This document shows positions 51,067-59,327 of a DNA stretch of 64,000 nt, piece by piece. Both the position numbers and the translations under genes were made by a program. The number at the start of each line of letters is the position of its first letter. Within the stretch, counting starts at the first letter, position 1. The DNA is taken from NCBI GenBank assembly GCA_035772405.1, contig JAYKKM010000438.1, positions 1,177,501 through 1,241,500 of the forward strand, in the 5' to 3' direction. The notes below the pieces were generated by a model. That model was given only the letters and a program-made list of their open reading frames with translations. It had not been told where the DNA came from and ran no database searches. This DNA is from Chrysogorgia sp. JL179-B06. Lineage: Eukaryota; Cnidaria; Anthozoa; Scleralcyonacea; Chrysogorgiidae.

Positions 51067-51408
51067 TTACAAATTAATTTGTTGTGGAATTATTGAGTTA
51101 CCATTTATTAGTTTAATTGTTTTATACACGAGATGATCACTTTTAGTTTCAAGAATTGTTTTTAGGGTTATTCCCTTCTCTTCAAGTAATCCCTGAATTT
51201 TCAGAGTTAGTTCGTAGACTTGAGGTGGAGAACAAAATGGGGGATTACATTCTTTACATAGTATAGCAGGTTTACAATCCTCTACCAAATATGTATAGTT
51301 AGGAAAATGTTTTTGAAGAAAATGACATGAATAATAACGAGGAGTATCGTCATAATATGCTACACCCCTATAATTGACACAGATCACGAGATCTTGTTCT
51401 TGATTCAT
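51067..51408 (-). CDS. Paralogue-family protein
   Basis: 113 residues. PRYYSCHFLQKHFPNYTYLV, EDCKPAILCKECNPPFC, VYELTLKIQGLLEEKGITLK, then HLVYKTIKLINGNSIIPQQ. The best match is the 49614 protein (YIYFVEDCKP / YTYLVEDCKP; both end in IIP). TATA box tatataagattac about 40 bp upstream on the minus strand. Role unknown. Confidence 0.68.
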   Translation of the reverse strand: MNQEQDLVICVNYRGVAYYDDTPRYYSCHFLQKHFPNYTYLVEDCKPAILCKECNPPFCSPPQVYELTLKIQGLLEEKGITLKTILETKSDHLVYKTIKLINGNSIIPQQINL

Positions 51409-51487
51409 CTTGTTATCACTATGATTAAATCAAATATGTAATCTTATATATAAATAAAAAACACGAATTTTTTTAAAAAAAAAGTTT

Positions 51488-51916
51488 TTATTGAGTATAT
51501 GCTACAGCTTTCATGAAATTATTAGAATCTATTATTAGTGTAATTTCTTTTTGTAAAAGATCAGAAGCATCATAGTCAACAATTGTTGTTATGTTTTCAC
51601 CCAGACATGAACAATTCCATTCATCATTTTCATATTCATGTTTCTTTTTAACTGCCAGAGCTAGGTAATATGTTTGAGGCGTTGAGGGTATATCTTCATA
51701 GGGTATATCTTCAATACATTCGCATAATACCGTTGGTTGACATTTCTTTACAACATAGGTAAAGTGGTGTAATTCGTTGGCTAGAAAACGACTTGGATAA
51801 TAGTTACTTTCATCTTCAATTTTGTACGGGTTAAAGGCATCAGCAATTATTCTTTGATAACGTCTACCGGTATGTTCATCACAATCACGATAGCGTACAT
51901 GTGAATTCGACATCAT
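51488..51916 (-). CDS. Paralogue-family protein
   Basis: 142 residues with two adjacent ATGs at the start. SNYYPSRFLANELHHFTYVV, KKCQPTVLCECIEDIP, TYYLALAVKKKHEYENDEWN, ITTIVDYDASDLLQKEITLI. It has the same order of elements as the 51067 protein, with a longer loop carrying an extra CxC. A TATA box (tatataaacg) lies about 35 bp upstream on the minus strand. Role unknown. Confidence 0.66.
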   Translation of the reverse strand: MMSNSHVRYRDCDEHTGRRYQRIIADAFNPYKIEDESNYYPSRFLANELHHFTYVVKKCQPTVLCECIEDIPYEDIPSTPQTYYLALAVKKKHEYENDEWNCSCLGENITTIVDYDASDLLQKEITLIIDSNNFMKAVAYTQ

Positions 51917-52084
51917 TCACAAATAACGTTTAACATGGTGGGTAACGCGTTTATATATAATTTTTTATAAAAAAAAATATAAAAATCAAAATCAAAATTA
52001 AAAAAGACAGATATTCTAAAATAAAAAAGAATTTTTAGTAGGATATAAATAAAAATGTAATACAATGGTTTTTACAAAAATATC

Positions 52085-52261
52085 ATGGAAACCGTGGATG
52101 CACGATATAATAGATTATTCTATTCAAAATATCCCTGTGGACAATGTCTTAACGGAAATATGTGTGGGGAAGTGTGTGCGAATTATATGGCGCGGAAAGA
52201 TCCAAAACAAAAACGTTGTTGTAGATTAAAGAGATGGTTGTTAAAGAAGATATGGTGTTAA
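52085..52261 (+). CDS. Cys-rich microprotein 2
   Basis: 58 residues. DARYNRLFYSKYPCGQCLNG then MCGEVC and a basic C-terminus (KQKRCCRLKRWLLKKIW). It is paralogous to the next gene (DARFERLYYNKHPCGRCINK), which makes both more credible despite their size. TATA-like atataaataaaa just upstream. Zinc binding by the PCGxC...C clusters is likely; role unknown. Confidence 0.6.
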   Translation: METVDARYNRLFYSKYPCGQCLNGNMCGEVCANYMARKDPKQKRCCRLKRWLLKKIWC

Positions 52262-52347
52262 AAGATTTTAAGAAGAAAATCCATAAAAAAAGAAACAGTA
52301 TAAATAAGAGTAAAAAAAATAATAATTGTTTATATATTTGTTAGACA

Positions 52348-52557
52348 ATGGAACGTAAAGAAACAGCAGATGCACGATTTGAAAGATTATATTATAACAA
52401 ACATCCATGTGGAAGATGTATTAACAAACACCCGTGTCCGATTCATCCAGATGAATTAAAACTTTCAAGACTAAACAGTTTTAAACGTCGGGTGTTAAAC
52501 AAGTTAAATATACGGTGGAAATATACAGTGAATGTTTCTGTGGTAATAGACGAATAG
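52348..52557 (+). CDS. Cys-rich microprotein 3
   Basis: 69 residues. TADARFERLYYNKHPCGRCI, NKHPCPIHPDE, then a basic helix FKRRVLNKLNIRWKY. Tandem paralogue of the preceding gene. TATA box gtataaataagag about 60 bp upstream. Unknown function. Confidence 0.65.
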   Translation: MERKETADARFERLYYNKHPCGRCINKHPCPIHPDELKLSRLNSFKRRVLNKLNIRWKYTVNVSVVIDE

Positions 52558-52588
52558 AAGAAAAGACGCTTTTTTTAAAAAGTTTTAA

Positions 52589-53248
52589 ATGGCTGTACGA
52601 GAGCGTGATTTTGATGAAATTCTTTACCCCGACATTCAATATTTATTACATGCTGAATTGTTTGAGATAGAAAAAACACGCGATTCAACGTTTTATTTTT
52701 TGGAATGGAGAGAGCATCCCTATCAGTTTAGATGTGCTGATTATGATTATAAATATTTTAACATTTATGTGGAAGATAAAAATGAACAATCTATATTTCG
52801 GAAACGATATGGTGGAAAAAGATATTATAGATTTTTAATAACCGGTTTTAGCTGGACTATGTCATTTTATGATCAGTTAGTGGGAAAACATGTAGTATTT
52901 ATTGATAGAGAACCGAGATTACCTACGTTAATTTCGACTCTTGATTGTTTTGAGATAAATAATATCCCATGTTATTCAAAAACGTTTTTGTATGGTAAAT
53001 GTAAGGATTCAAGATTTAGATTAGTAAATTATCATTTTCGTGAAAATTTTGATGGTGAAGAGCTTTATTTAGTTCTTATTAAAGATGAAAATATATTATC
53101 TTTACTTAATGTGATTTATGGTAGCAGTAATGGAAATTATATTGTAACATTAATAAGTAAAATACATTTTGATAAATCTATGTTGCAACAACATGTATAT
53201 TTAGATTGTTGTGGGGAATTATGTAATTTTAATGAATTAAATATTTGA
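52589..53248 (+). CDS. Two-repeat member of the paralogue family
   Basis: 219 residues made of two related halves. First: LLHAELFEIEKTRDSTFYFL, YFNIYVEDKNEQS, YRFLITGFSWTMSFYDQLVG, KHVVFID. Second: LYGKCKDSRFRLVNYHFREN, LYLVLIKDENILSLL, NYIVTLISKIHFDKSMLQQH, VYLD. It provides the reference by which the shorter members can be recognised as single repeats. There are no catalytic motifs. Possibly a binding scaffold; role unknown. Confidence 0.72.
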   Translation: MAVRERDFDEILYPDIQYLLHAELFEIEKTRDSTFYFLEWREHPYQFRCADYDYKYFNIYVEDKNEQSIFRKRYGGKRYYRFLITGFSWTMSFYDQLVGKHVVFIDREPRLPTLISTLDCFEINNIPCYSKTFLYGKCKDSRFRLVNYHFRENFDGEELYLVLIKDENILSLLNVIYGSSNGNYIVTLISKIHFDKSMLQQHVYLDCCGELCNFNELNI

Positions 53249-53290
53249 AATAAAACAGTTCAAAATAAATCGAGAAAAGCGTTTTTTATT

Positions 53291-53545
53291 TTAAAAAAAA
53301 GAATTTATATACACTTCTTGATCTATGAAATTATGTATACCACAATCTCCTGCCACATGTGTTGTTATATATTGTTTATAATTAAGCTTTTTATTTTTTA
53401 CATACTCCATAACTTCCAAATTTATATATAATCGATTCATAGGAAAGCATGGATTTAGGATTTGTTCACATTTACGTACAATAAATATTTGATTTCGACA
53501 ATTTTCTTTAAGATAGTGAAGATCATACTGTTTGGGTTTTGACAT
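53291..53545 (-). CDS. Paralogue-family protein
   Basis: 84 residues from the ATG at 53545 (an open TTG start lies further up). KQYDLHYLKENCRNQIFIVR, KCEQILNPCFP, RLYINLEVMEYVKNKKLNYK, YITTHVAGDCGIHNFIDQEV, YIN. The YITT...V.GD...hhd.eVYI ending matches YLTTIMITDDSILSSINKEM/YLD of the 48449 protein. Role unknown. Confidence 0.64.
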   Translation of the reverse strand: MSKPKQYDLHYLKENCRNQIFIVRKCEQILNPCFPMNRLYINLEVMEYVKNKKLNYKQYITTHVAGDCGIHNFIDQEVYINSFF

Positions 53546-53684
53546 ATTGCTTGCATGAGATTCAACTGAAGAATGAACCCGAAAACACAATGTTTTTTAT
53601 TTTATTTAGATTAATGTTTATTTAGCTTATTGAATTTGATAAAAGCTATATAAAGAGTAAAAAATCTTTCAAAATCACAGCATT

Positions 53685-54857
53685 ATGATTGAAACAATTT
53701 TAAGAGTTGTTCTTTATTTTCAATATGTTAACCAAGGAGAAATTGGATATTTATTTTGGTTATGTGGATTATTTGATTATTATCGTGGAAAATATGTCAC
53801 ATGTCCCATGATGAAATGTAAAAACAACATTCGACCCCACGACGAAGTAAGTTATATAGTCAATATGAAAAAAATCAAAGGAACCCGTGGAATGGAATCC
53901 TATTTTATCCTAGAAGATCGTTTCTCTTATATGATCCCGAATTTACAAGCAAGTCAAAGAAAATATTCCTTGAAGAGAACACTCTTTCAACGTACTTTAC
54001 TAGTTGAATCATCAGACACGTTATGCTGTAGTTTTTTTTCATTTCCCGATTGTTTTAAAGAATTATTTGTTGTATTACCCCTTGAAGACCACTCAGATTT
54101 ATTTCAATGTTTAAGATCCAAAGATAAGTACCATTATACATATTTTCTACAAAATCTAACGTTTGAAAGAAAATACATATCTTATACCCTGGGTTATGGA
54201 AAAGAAAGTTTAGTAAGCAAATTTAAGCACATACAGCGCGAGAAAGGTGATTTTAATCTTTTTTTAAATATTTATTTGTTAATGGTAGCACCTAGTATTT
54301 TCAATTCTTATGTTTATTGTAGTTCAACTAAAAATATTATCATGATCACTTCATGTTTTACATTTTATTGTCGTGAACATAACCCTATGGGAAGATTTCT
54401 CAATAGACAAAAAAAAGGTCTTTCTGAAAAAAATATTAGATATGATTTTTGGAATTTTATATATTATATAAAAATGGGTAAAGTATCCTTTGATAAATGT
54501 CGGTATAAAAATTGTACGCGTCAAAGTTATTTTTTTGAGTTTGATCCCCTGAAATTAAGTATTTTAAACAAACGTAATTATGATTTAAATGAAAACCCAC
54601 TATTACATCCTGTCGATGTACAATTAAAAAATTATGGGGGAATGGGAGAATTTAAGTATAATGAGAAAATATTTGCACATGTAATAATGATTGAAGATGA
54701 AGTAAAAGATTTATTTACTATGATAAGAAAATATATACAAACAACATTGAATTATAATTTAATTTCAAGAAATCCCATATATGAAGACGAACTGACTGAA
54801 CCGAATGTGAATTGGGATAATTTTTATAAAAGTATTAGTGAACAAACGTGTATGTAG
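53685..54857 (+). CDS. Large protein of unknown function
   Basis: 390 residues, rich in Tyr, Phe and Lys. Scattered Cys/His clusters: YVTCPMMKCKNN near 38-49, then LCCSFFSFPDC, YCREHNPMGR and KCRYKNCTRQ. No fold or catalytic motif recognised. A clear TATA box (ctatataaagag) is about 35 bp upstream. The Fic gene follows five bases after its stop, so the two are probably expressed together. Could be a replication or regulatory protein; I cannot say which. Confidence 0.6.
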   Translation: MIETILRVVLYFQYVNQGEIGYLFWLCGLFDYYRGKYVTCPMMKCKNNIRPHDEVSYIVNMKKIKGTRGMESYFILEDRFSYMIPNLQASQRKYSLKRTLFQRTLLVESSDTLCCSFFSFPDCFKELFVVLPLEDHSDLFQCLRSKDKYHYTYFLQNLTFERKYISYTLGYGKESLVSKFKHIQREKGDFNLFLNIYLLMVAPSIFNSYVYCSSTKNIIMITSCFTFYCREHNPMGRFLNRQKKGLSEKNIRYDFWNFIYYIKMGKVSFDKCRYKNCTRQSYFFEFDPLKLSILNKRNYDLNENPLLHPVDVQLKNYGGMGEFKYNEKIFAHVIMIEDEVKDLFTMIRKYIQTTLNYNLISRNPIYEDELTEPNVNWDNFYKSISEQTCM

Positions 54858-54862
54858 AAAAA

Positions 54863-55423
54863 ATGGAATTAAAAGATTGTATAAAATTTAAAGTGTTTGC
54901 GTATGATGTTATACGAATGGAAGAAGACGAAGAAAATGAAAAAGAATTTTGGATGAGATGTGGGAGATTTTGTTTTGCCCTTCGAAAATTTTATATGGAA
55001 AAAAATGAAAAATGGAAAATAAGTGAATGTTGTAAAACTATTCATGAAATATCTATGGCCCATTTAACGAATGCGGGACATTACAGTCAAGAAAAAAGAT
55101 TTGTTGGATTTCATGAGGGGATTGATCCTTTATATATTCAACAATATATGGAACATTTAGATGAATTTTACGTAAAAAACTATCAAAGAAAAAATATATC
55201 AGTTTTGATTTATTATATTTTTGAAACCATACATCCTTTTTCCGATGGAAATGGAAGAACAGGGAAAGCACTTGTCGCATTTCTAGAAAATAAAATAGAA
55301 TGTAAAATAAAAACAAAAAAACAACATAAAAAGTTATGTAAAATTTTAGGAGTTATGCAACGCAAACACAATAGTTTATTTGATATCAAATGTTGTAATC
55401 AATTATACATGTTATTAGTGTAA
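54863..55423 (+). CDS. Fic-domain protein (AMP/nucleotidyl transferase family)
   Basis: 186 residues from the ATG at 54863. Fic core HPFSDGNGRTGKAL with H124, N130, G131 and R132 matches HPFx[D/E]GNGR exactly. A flap-like segment, AGHYSQEKRFVGFHEGIDPL, lies about 45 residues earlier at the usual place. Fic proteins transfer AMP or other nucleotide groups to target hydroxyls, often on host GTPases or chaperones. The recognised inhibitory motif is not obvious. It is an unusual accessory gene for this element type; host modulation is inference. Confidence 0.85.
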   Translation: MELKDCIKFKVFAYDVIRMEEDEENEKEFWMRCGRFCFALRKFYMEKNEKWKISECCKTIHEISMAHLTNAGHYSQEKRFVGFHEGIDPLYIQQYMEHLDEFYVKNYQRKNISVLIYYIFETIHPFSDGNGRTGKALVAFLENKIECKIKTKKQHKKLCKILGVMQRKHNSLFDIKCCNQLYMLLV

Positions 55424-55530
55424 TAAAATTTTTGTGATGGAAATTTTTTTTAATTGTGAGGAGGGTATAAAATAAACACTGTCCCTACAGTGATTCATCA
55501 TTTACCCTTCACTCGGGAACAGATTCAGAG

Positions 55531-55893
55531 ATGGTGGAACTTTATGCACGACAACAATATGATCATTTTTATAAAATGCAATCGTATACAGATTTGTCTG
55601 CAAAAATAATTGCACAAAAAAAAATCAACGGTAATGCTATTCTCGCCAAAGTATATCCGACAAATAAAAGATGTGACAAGTACACATACAATAGCGCTGT
55701 TGAAGTGAAAAATGATCATATTCCTTCATTGTTGAATGTTCTAAATAAGATTAGCATTCAAGAGAAATTGGTGCAGATATTTTTTGAAGTGGTAAAATTT
55801 GAAAATTGGAAAAAGCAAACATGCCGTTTGGTTGTTCGTACAGATGCGTGGGTGGTTTGGAAATTTGTTATCAACATCAAGATAACGAATTAG
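55531..55893 (+). CDS. Unknown protein (upstream overlapping frame)
   Basis: 120 residues. TATA box (ggtataaaataaac) about 65 bp upstream. Contains SYTDLSAKIIAQKKINGNAI, HIPSLLNVLNKISIQEKLVQ. It ends in TCRLVVRTDAWVVWKFVINI and overlaps the next ORF by about 70 bases in another frame. The two may be one gene split by a frameshift, joined by an intron, or separate. Confidence 0.5.
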   Translation: MVELYARQQYDHFYKMQSYTDLSAKIIAQKKINGNAILAKVYPTNKRCDKYTYNSAVEVKNDHIPSLLNVLNKISIQEKLVQIFFEVVKFENWKKQTCRLVVRTDAWVVWKFVINIKITN

Positions 55894-56318
55894 CCGATGC
55901 AATGGAATTTGACGATGATCCAACACCGACAACCAGCAACAACAACAACAACGCAACGCCAAGTGAAATCGTATGGTCTGATGATTGGGGTAGTTTTCAT
56001 ATAAAAAAGAAAGATTCCTTGGATGAATATATTATTGCCCTAAGAAAGTATAATCATGCAACAGGTCATAAATCCCAACCTACCCCCGTCAAAAAACGAG
56101 TATTGAAGAAAAAGAAACCCACACTCAATTTTGACGACGACGTCGACGATGACGACGACAACGAAAAGATTAAGAAAATAAAAGTAGAAAGTGATGATGA
56201 TGAGGTTTGTCACCGTTTAAGTCCATCAGTAATTTCAGAAATTTTTTATTATCGTTTTAGATGTTGTAAAAATATACAAGATACATTATGTTTGTACGGT
56301 GATACTATAAATAAATAG
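55821..56318 (+). CDS. Acidic/Asn-rich protein, unknown
   Basis: 165 residues from the ATG at 55821. MPFGCSYRCVGGLEICYQHQ, an Asn run, a basic stretch (PVKKRVLKKKKP), then a long Asp run (FDDDVDDDDDNE). It ends RLSPSVISEIFYYRFRC. Mixed acidic and basic low-complexity suggests a nuclear or DNA-associated protein. There is no promoter of its own in the usual position, which favours a link to the preceding frame. The 107 bp to the integrase start hold only a 24-codon frame. Confidence 0.5.
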   Translation: MPFGCSYRCVGGLEICYQHQDNELADAMEFDDDPTPTTSNNNNNATPSEIVWSDDWGSFHIKKKDSLDEYIIALRKYNHATGHKSQPTPVKKRVLKKKKPTLNFDDDVDDDDDNEKIKKIKVESDDDEVCHRLSPSVISEIFYYRFRCCKNIQDTLCLYGDTINK

Positions 56319-56425
56319 TTAGCCTGTAAAAATATAGAAGTTGATTTTATGGGAATATTACGCGACAAAGAACTCGTTGATGAACTTGAAGAATATTATA
56401 TTAATTTTATTTCTTTATTATAGAA

Positions 56426-57340
56426 ATGAGTAAAAAGAAAAAAACTAAATTTTCTGCTGACTTTATTGAAAAAGCTTCAAGATTATTAAAAGGAGAGACA
56501 TTAACTGATGAGGATTATTCTAATTATAGATTACATAGTAGTAGTAAAAAAAAATATAGACGTTTGAAATATGCTGTTAATAAAAATAATGAACAATGGG
56601 AAATTGATTTAGCTGAAAATAAAGATTTAGCCCGATATAATAATCAATATCGTTATTGGTTGGTGTGTATTGATATTTTTTCAAGATTTTGTTGGGTAAA
56701 ATTAATAAAAAAGAAAACGTCTAATAATGTTAAAAATAAATTTGAAAGTATTCTTATTGAAGAAGGAATAGCCCCTCTTAAAATTCAAAGTGATGAAGGA
56801 ACAGAATTTCAAGATATACGTACGAAATTAAGTAAAAAATATAATTTTGAAGTATTTCATACGTATAATAGAGAAATAAAAGCATCCCATGTGGAACGTG
56901 TAATTGGAACTTTAAAAACAATGGTTCGTCGTGTTTTAACAATGACTGGAGAATTTGACTATATTCAGTATTTACCCCTTATTGTTAAGCGTTATAATAA
57001 TTCCCCACATAAAGCATTAGCTGGTGCAACACCTTTTGAAATTTATCGCGAAGAAAAAAAAGGAAAAATACGTAAAGTAAAAAATAAAATAGTACGTGAT
57101 CATTTAAATTATCCTATTCCCACTCAAGATCTGATACGTGAAGGTACTCGTGTACGTATTGCGAGAGTAAAAAATAATATTTTTGAAAAAAGCAGTCTTC
57201 GACGATGGACAAATGAGATATTTTTTATTAAAAAAGTATTTATCACCGATCCCGTTACATATCAATTAGAAGACGAACAACGTGAAGAAATTAAAGGAAT
57301 TTTTTATCGTGCTGAATTACAAGTTTTTAAAAAAAAATGA
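56426..57340 (+). CDS. Retroviral-type integrase (no chromodomain)
   Basis: 304 residues. Catalytic D61 (WEIDLAEN), D123 (IQSDEGTEF) and E157 (SHVERVIGTL), with 33 residues between the last two. NNSPHKALAGATPFEIY is the typical end of the core. A basic linker and an SH3-like C-terminal domain follow (REGTRVRIARVKN, YQLEDEQREEIKGIFYRAEL). Unlike the element 1 enzyme there is no chromodomain. Its TGA overlaps the ATG of the minor capsid gene (ATGA). It inserts the element into host DNA. Confidence 0.94.
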   Translation: MSKKKKTKFSADFIEKASRLLKGETLTDEDYSNYRLHSSSKKKYRRLKYAVNKNNEQWEIDLAENKDLARYNNQYRYWLVCIDIFSRFCWVKLIKKKTSNNVKNKFESILIEEGIAPLKIQSDEGTEFQDIRTKLSKKYNFEVFHTYNREIKASHVERVIGTLKTMVRRVLTMTGEFDYIQYLPLIVKRYNNSPHKALAGATPFEIYREEKKGKIRKVKNKIVRDHLNYPIPTQDLIREGTRVRIARVKNNIFEKSSLRRWTNEIFFIKKVFITDPVTYQLEDEQREEIKGIFYRAELQVFKKK

Positions 57341-58296
57341 ATTTACACATTGCTAGTAATTCAATATCAAGGGGGCTTCAAAAGAATTTGATTAATGATT
57401 TTGAAATGAAAATTGCACAACCCATTGATGCTTTGAACAATGAATGTTTTTTAGAAGTTTTACAAGTTTGTTATCCTCAAACAACTAAAAATATTGTAGG
57501 TGATGAATGTTTTTTTTCATTTATCATAACCTATAAGAATTGTATACCTGAAGAAAATAATAATTCGGTATACGCAAACAGTGAGTTCGTTTTTACATCG
57601 GATAAATTTATTATACCCGACGGAATTTATGATTTGTCTTCATTAATTATATTTTTAAATAATATCTTAGAAGGATTTGAAATTTTTTTTACCATCGGAT
57701 CAAATGGGAAAGTAATTATTAATGTTAATGTTGAGATTGAGTATTGGGTATATGAAAATGCGCGTAAAGCAGCCGATGGGTTACGGGTAAATGAATTTCG
57801 ATTATCTAACAAGACTACGGTAGAAAAAAAGGGTATTCAATATGCTTCTTTTAATCAAAAGATTAATATATTATTTTCAAAAAAAATAGCTTTTATGCTA
57901 GGTTTAAAAAATGAAAAAGGTCTTGCAATCGTACCTCTCTTGTTTGAAATAAAAAAAGATAATCCTACACCTCGAACCCTTTTTTCTAAACATTTTGATT
58001 ACTTACCCGACGTATCCGACGGATTAAATAAAATGTTTATATATTGTGATGAAATAGAACTGGGGTTAGTTGGTGATAGTTGTTCCGAATTGTTAACAAC
58101 AGTACCCATTCAATGGAATCGACAAGGTGGTGGGGGGGATGGACAATTAGTTTATTATAGTCCCCCAAAATCATTGAGAAAATTAAAAAAAGACATTATA
58201 AGAGAAATTCATATTAAAGTTAAAGATACTACAGGAAAATTAGTTCCTTTTGATTCGGGAACGCTTAGTATTGATTGTTTAATACATTCAACATAA
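57337..58296 (+). CDS. Minor capsid (penton-like) protein
   Basis: 319 residues. Family signature in order: GIYDLSSLIIFLNNILEGF, KVIINVNVEIE, KIAFMLGLKNEKG, LNKMFIYCDEIELGLVGDSC, LLTTVPIQW, LVYYSPPKSLRKLKKDIIRE, FDSGTLSIDCLI. It is a longer relative of the element 1 protein at 15670. Expected at the capsid five-fold vertices. Start and stop overlap both neighbours (ATGA and TAATG), indicating tight packing. Confidence 0.86.
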   Translation: MNLHIASNSISRGLQKNLINDFEMKIAQPIDALNNECFLEVLQVCYPQTTKNIVGDECFFSFIITYKNCIPEENNNSVYANSEFVFTSDKFIIPDGIYDLSSLIIFLNNILEGFEIFFTIGSNGKVIINVNVEIEYWVYENARKAADGLRVNEFRLSNKTTVEKKGIQYASFNQKINILFSKKIAFMLGLKNEKGLAIVPLLFEIKKDNPTPRTLFSKHFDYLPDVSDGLNKMFIYCDEIELGLVGDSCSELLTTVPIQWNRQGGGGDGQLVYYSPPKSLRKLKKDIIREIHIKVKDTTGKLVPFDSGTLSIDCLIHST

Positions 58297-58664
58297 TGCT
58301 TTTGATTGTTCTTGAAGAAAAAAATGGGGAAATGATAATTAAAGAATATAAAATATTTTATCCTTTTTCTCTTTACGTGTTAGTAAATAGTGGGAAAAAT
58401 TTTTTATGGAATTTAAATTCGATTGAATATAAAAATATCAAAAATTCATTTCGAATTACGTGTGCAAACAAAATGGATTTCAGTGCAATAACACAATCAA
58501 AAAAAATAAATAATGGAACGATTTCAGTTTCTTCATCTACTATTATTTCCAATGCAACACAACGTTTTATATATACTATAAAAGAATTATTTTATATTGA
58601 CGAAAAAAATCCTTATACATCATTAAATGATGAAAAAAAAAATTCCCCTATTTTTTATTTATGA
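58296..58664 (+). CDS. Unknown small protein after minor capsid
   Basis: 122 residues from the ATG in the TAATG overlap at 58296. It begins MLLIVLEEKNGEMIIKEYKI, like a beta-rich domain, and continues FYPFSLYVLVNSGKNFLWNL. A Ser/Thr-rich middle follows (GTISVSSSTIISNATQRFI). Its 3' end overlaps the next start by four bases. Not identified. Position suggests a virion component. Confidence 0.6.
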   Translation: MLLIVLEEKNGEMIIKEYKIFYPFSLYVLVNSGKNFLWNLNSIEYKNIKNSFRITCANKMDFSAITQSKKINNGTISVSSSTIISNATQRFIYTIKELFYIDEKNPYTSLNDEKKNSPIFYL

Positions 58665-59035
58665 GTGATAAAGAGGCTAAACAATCACTACAGTTCTTTA
58701 TTAACTATGAGAATAACGTGCCGTTAAAAGGTGAAGAAATTAAGATATATATAAATTTATTTGAAGAAAAAAATAATGACTGAAAAATAAATGAACTATC
58801 CGTAGAAGATTACACTGAATTGTTAAACGGTAGAAATCGTGGAAAAAATTATTCCTCATCATATTTTGTTGTGAAAAGAAAAAATAAAGAAAATCCAACT
58901 AAGAAAGAAATTTTATTAAATGAGGGTGTGGGATTACCCTCAAATTTAAATTTAGATACTTATTATACAAGTGATAATAAAAAAAAGAGAAAAAAAATAG
59001 ATCCAAATGTAATACGTTTTTTACAAAATAGATAG
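58661..59035 (+). pseudogene. Small gene with in-frame TGA
   Basis: ATG at 58661. 40 codons (MSDKEAKQSLQFFINYENNV ... INLFEEKNND) then TGA at 58781-58783. The same frame continues 84 codons (KINELSVEDYTELLNGRNRG, NPTKKEILLNEGVGLP, KKKRKKIDPNVIRFLQNR) to TAG. The downstream part has protein-like composition and fills the space to the next gene, so the TGA appears to interrupt one gene. It may be a point mutation or readthrough. Confidence 0.6.
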
Positions 59036-59086
59036 ACTGTGTAAAAAAAAGTATAAATAAAAAAAAAGTTATATAAAAAAATCATA

Positions 59087-59164
59087 ATGTTGTGTATATT
59101 ATTATTATTTTTATTGTTGTTGTGGGTATTGTTGTTTTTTAAAAATAAAATAAATGACGTGTAA
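59087..59164 (+). CDS. Possible single-helix membrane micropeptide
   Basis: 25 residues, nearly all hydrophobic: MLCILLLFLLLLWVLLFF then KNKINDV. It overlaps the start of the next gene by 11 bases. A tataaataaa-like box lies about 35 bp upstream. Only its composition and position support it. Confidence 0.3.
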   Translation: MLCILLLFLLLLWVLLFFKNKINDV

Positions 59165-59315
59165 AAAATACATCAAAAAAAGAAAAAACAAAAGAGGAAT
59201 AAGAAAACGTAGAAGAAAAATACAAAAAGGAGGGTTTGGTGGAGCATTGGCAATGGGTATGTTACTTCCTCAAGTGTTGGGAACACTTTCAAATATTCTT
59301 AAAATTAACGTTTAA
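59154..59315 (+). CDS. Small basic protein with QKGG motif (pX/core-like) 2
   Basis: 53 residues: a Lys/Arg-rich first half (KKRKNKRGIRKRRRKIQKGG) then a hydrophobic Gly-rich half (FGGALAMGMLLPQVLGTLSN). A basic tract, a GG site and then a hydrophobic Gly/Leu/Pro tail is the layout of adenovirus core precursor pX. It sits directly before the major capsid gene. Likely packaged with DNA and cleaved at KGG by the element's protease (inference). Confidence 0.72.
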   Translation: MTCKKYIKKRKNKRGIRKRRRKIQKGGFGGALAMGMLLPQVLGTLSNILKINV

Positions 59316-59327
59316 AAAAAAAATAAA

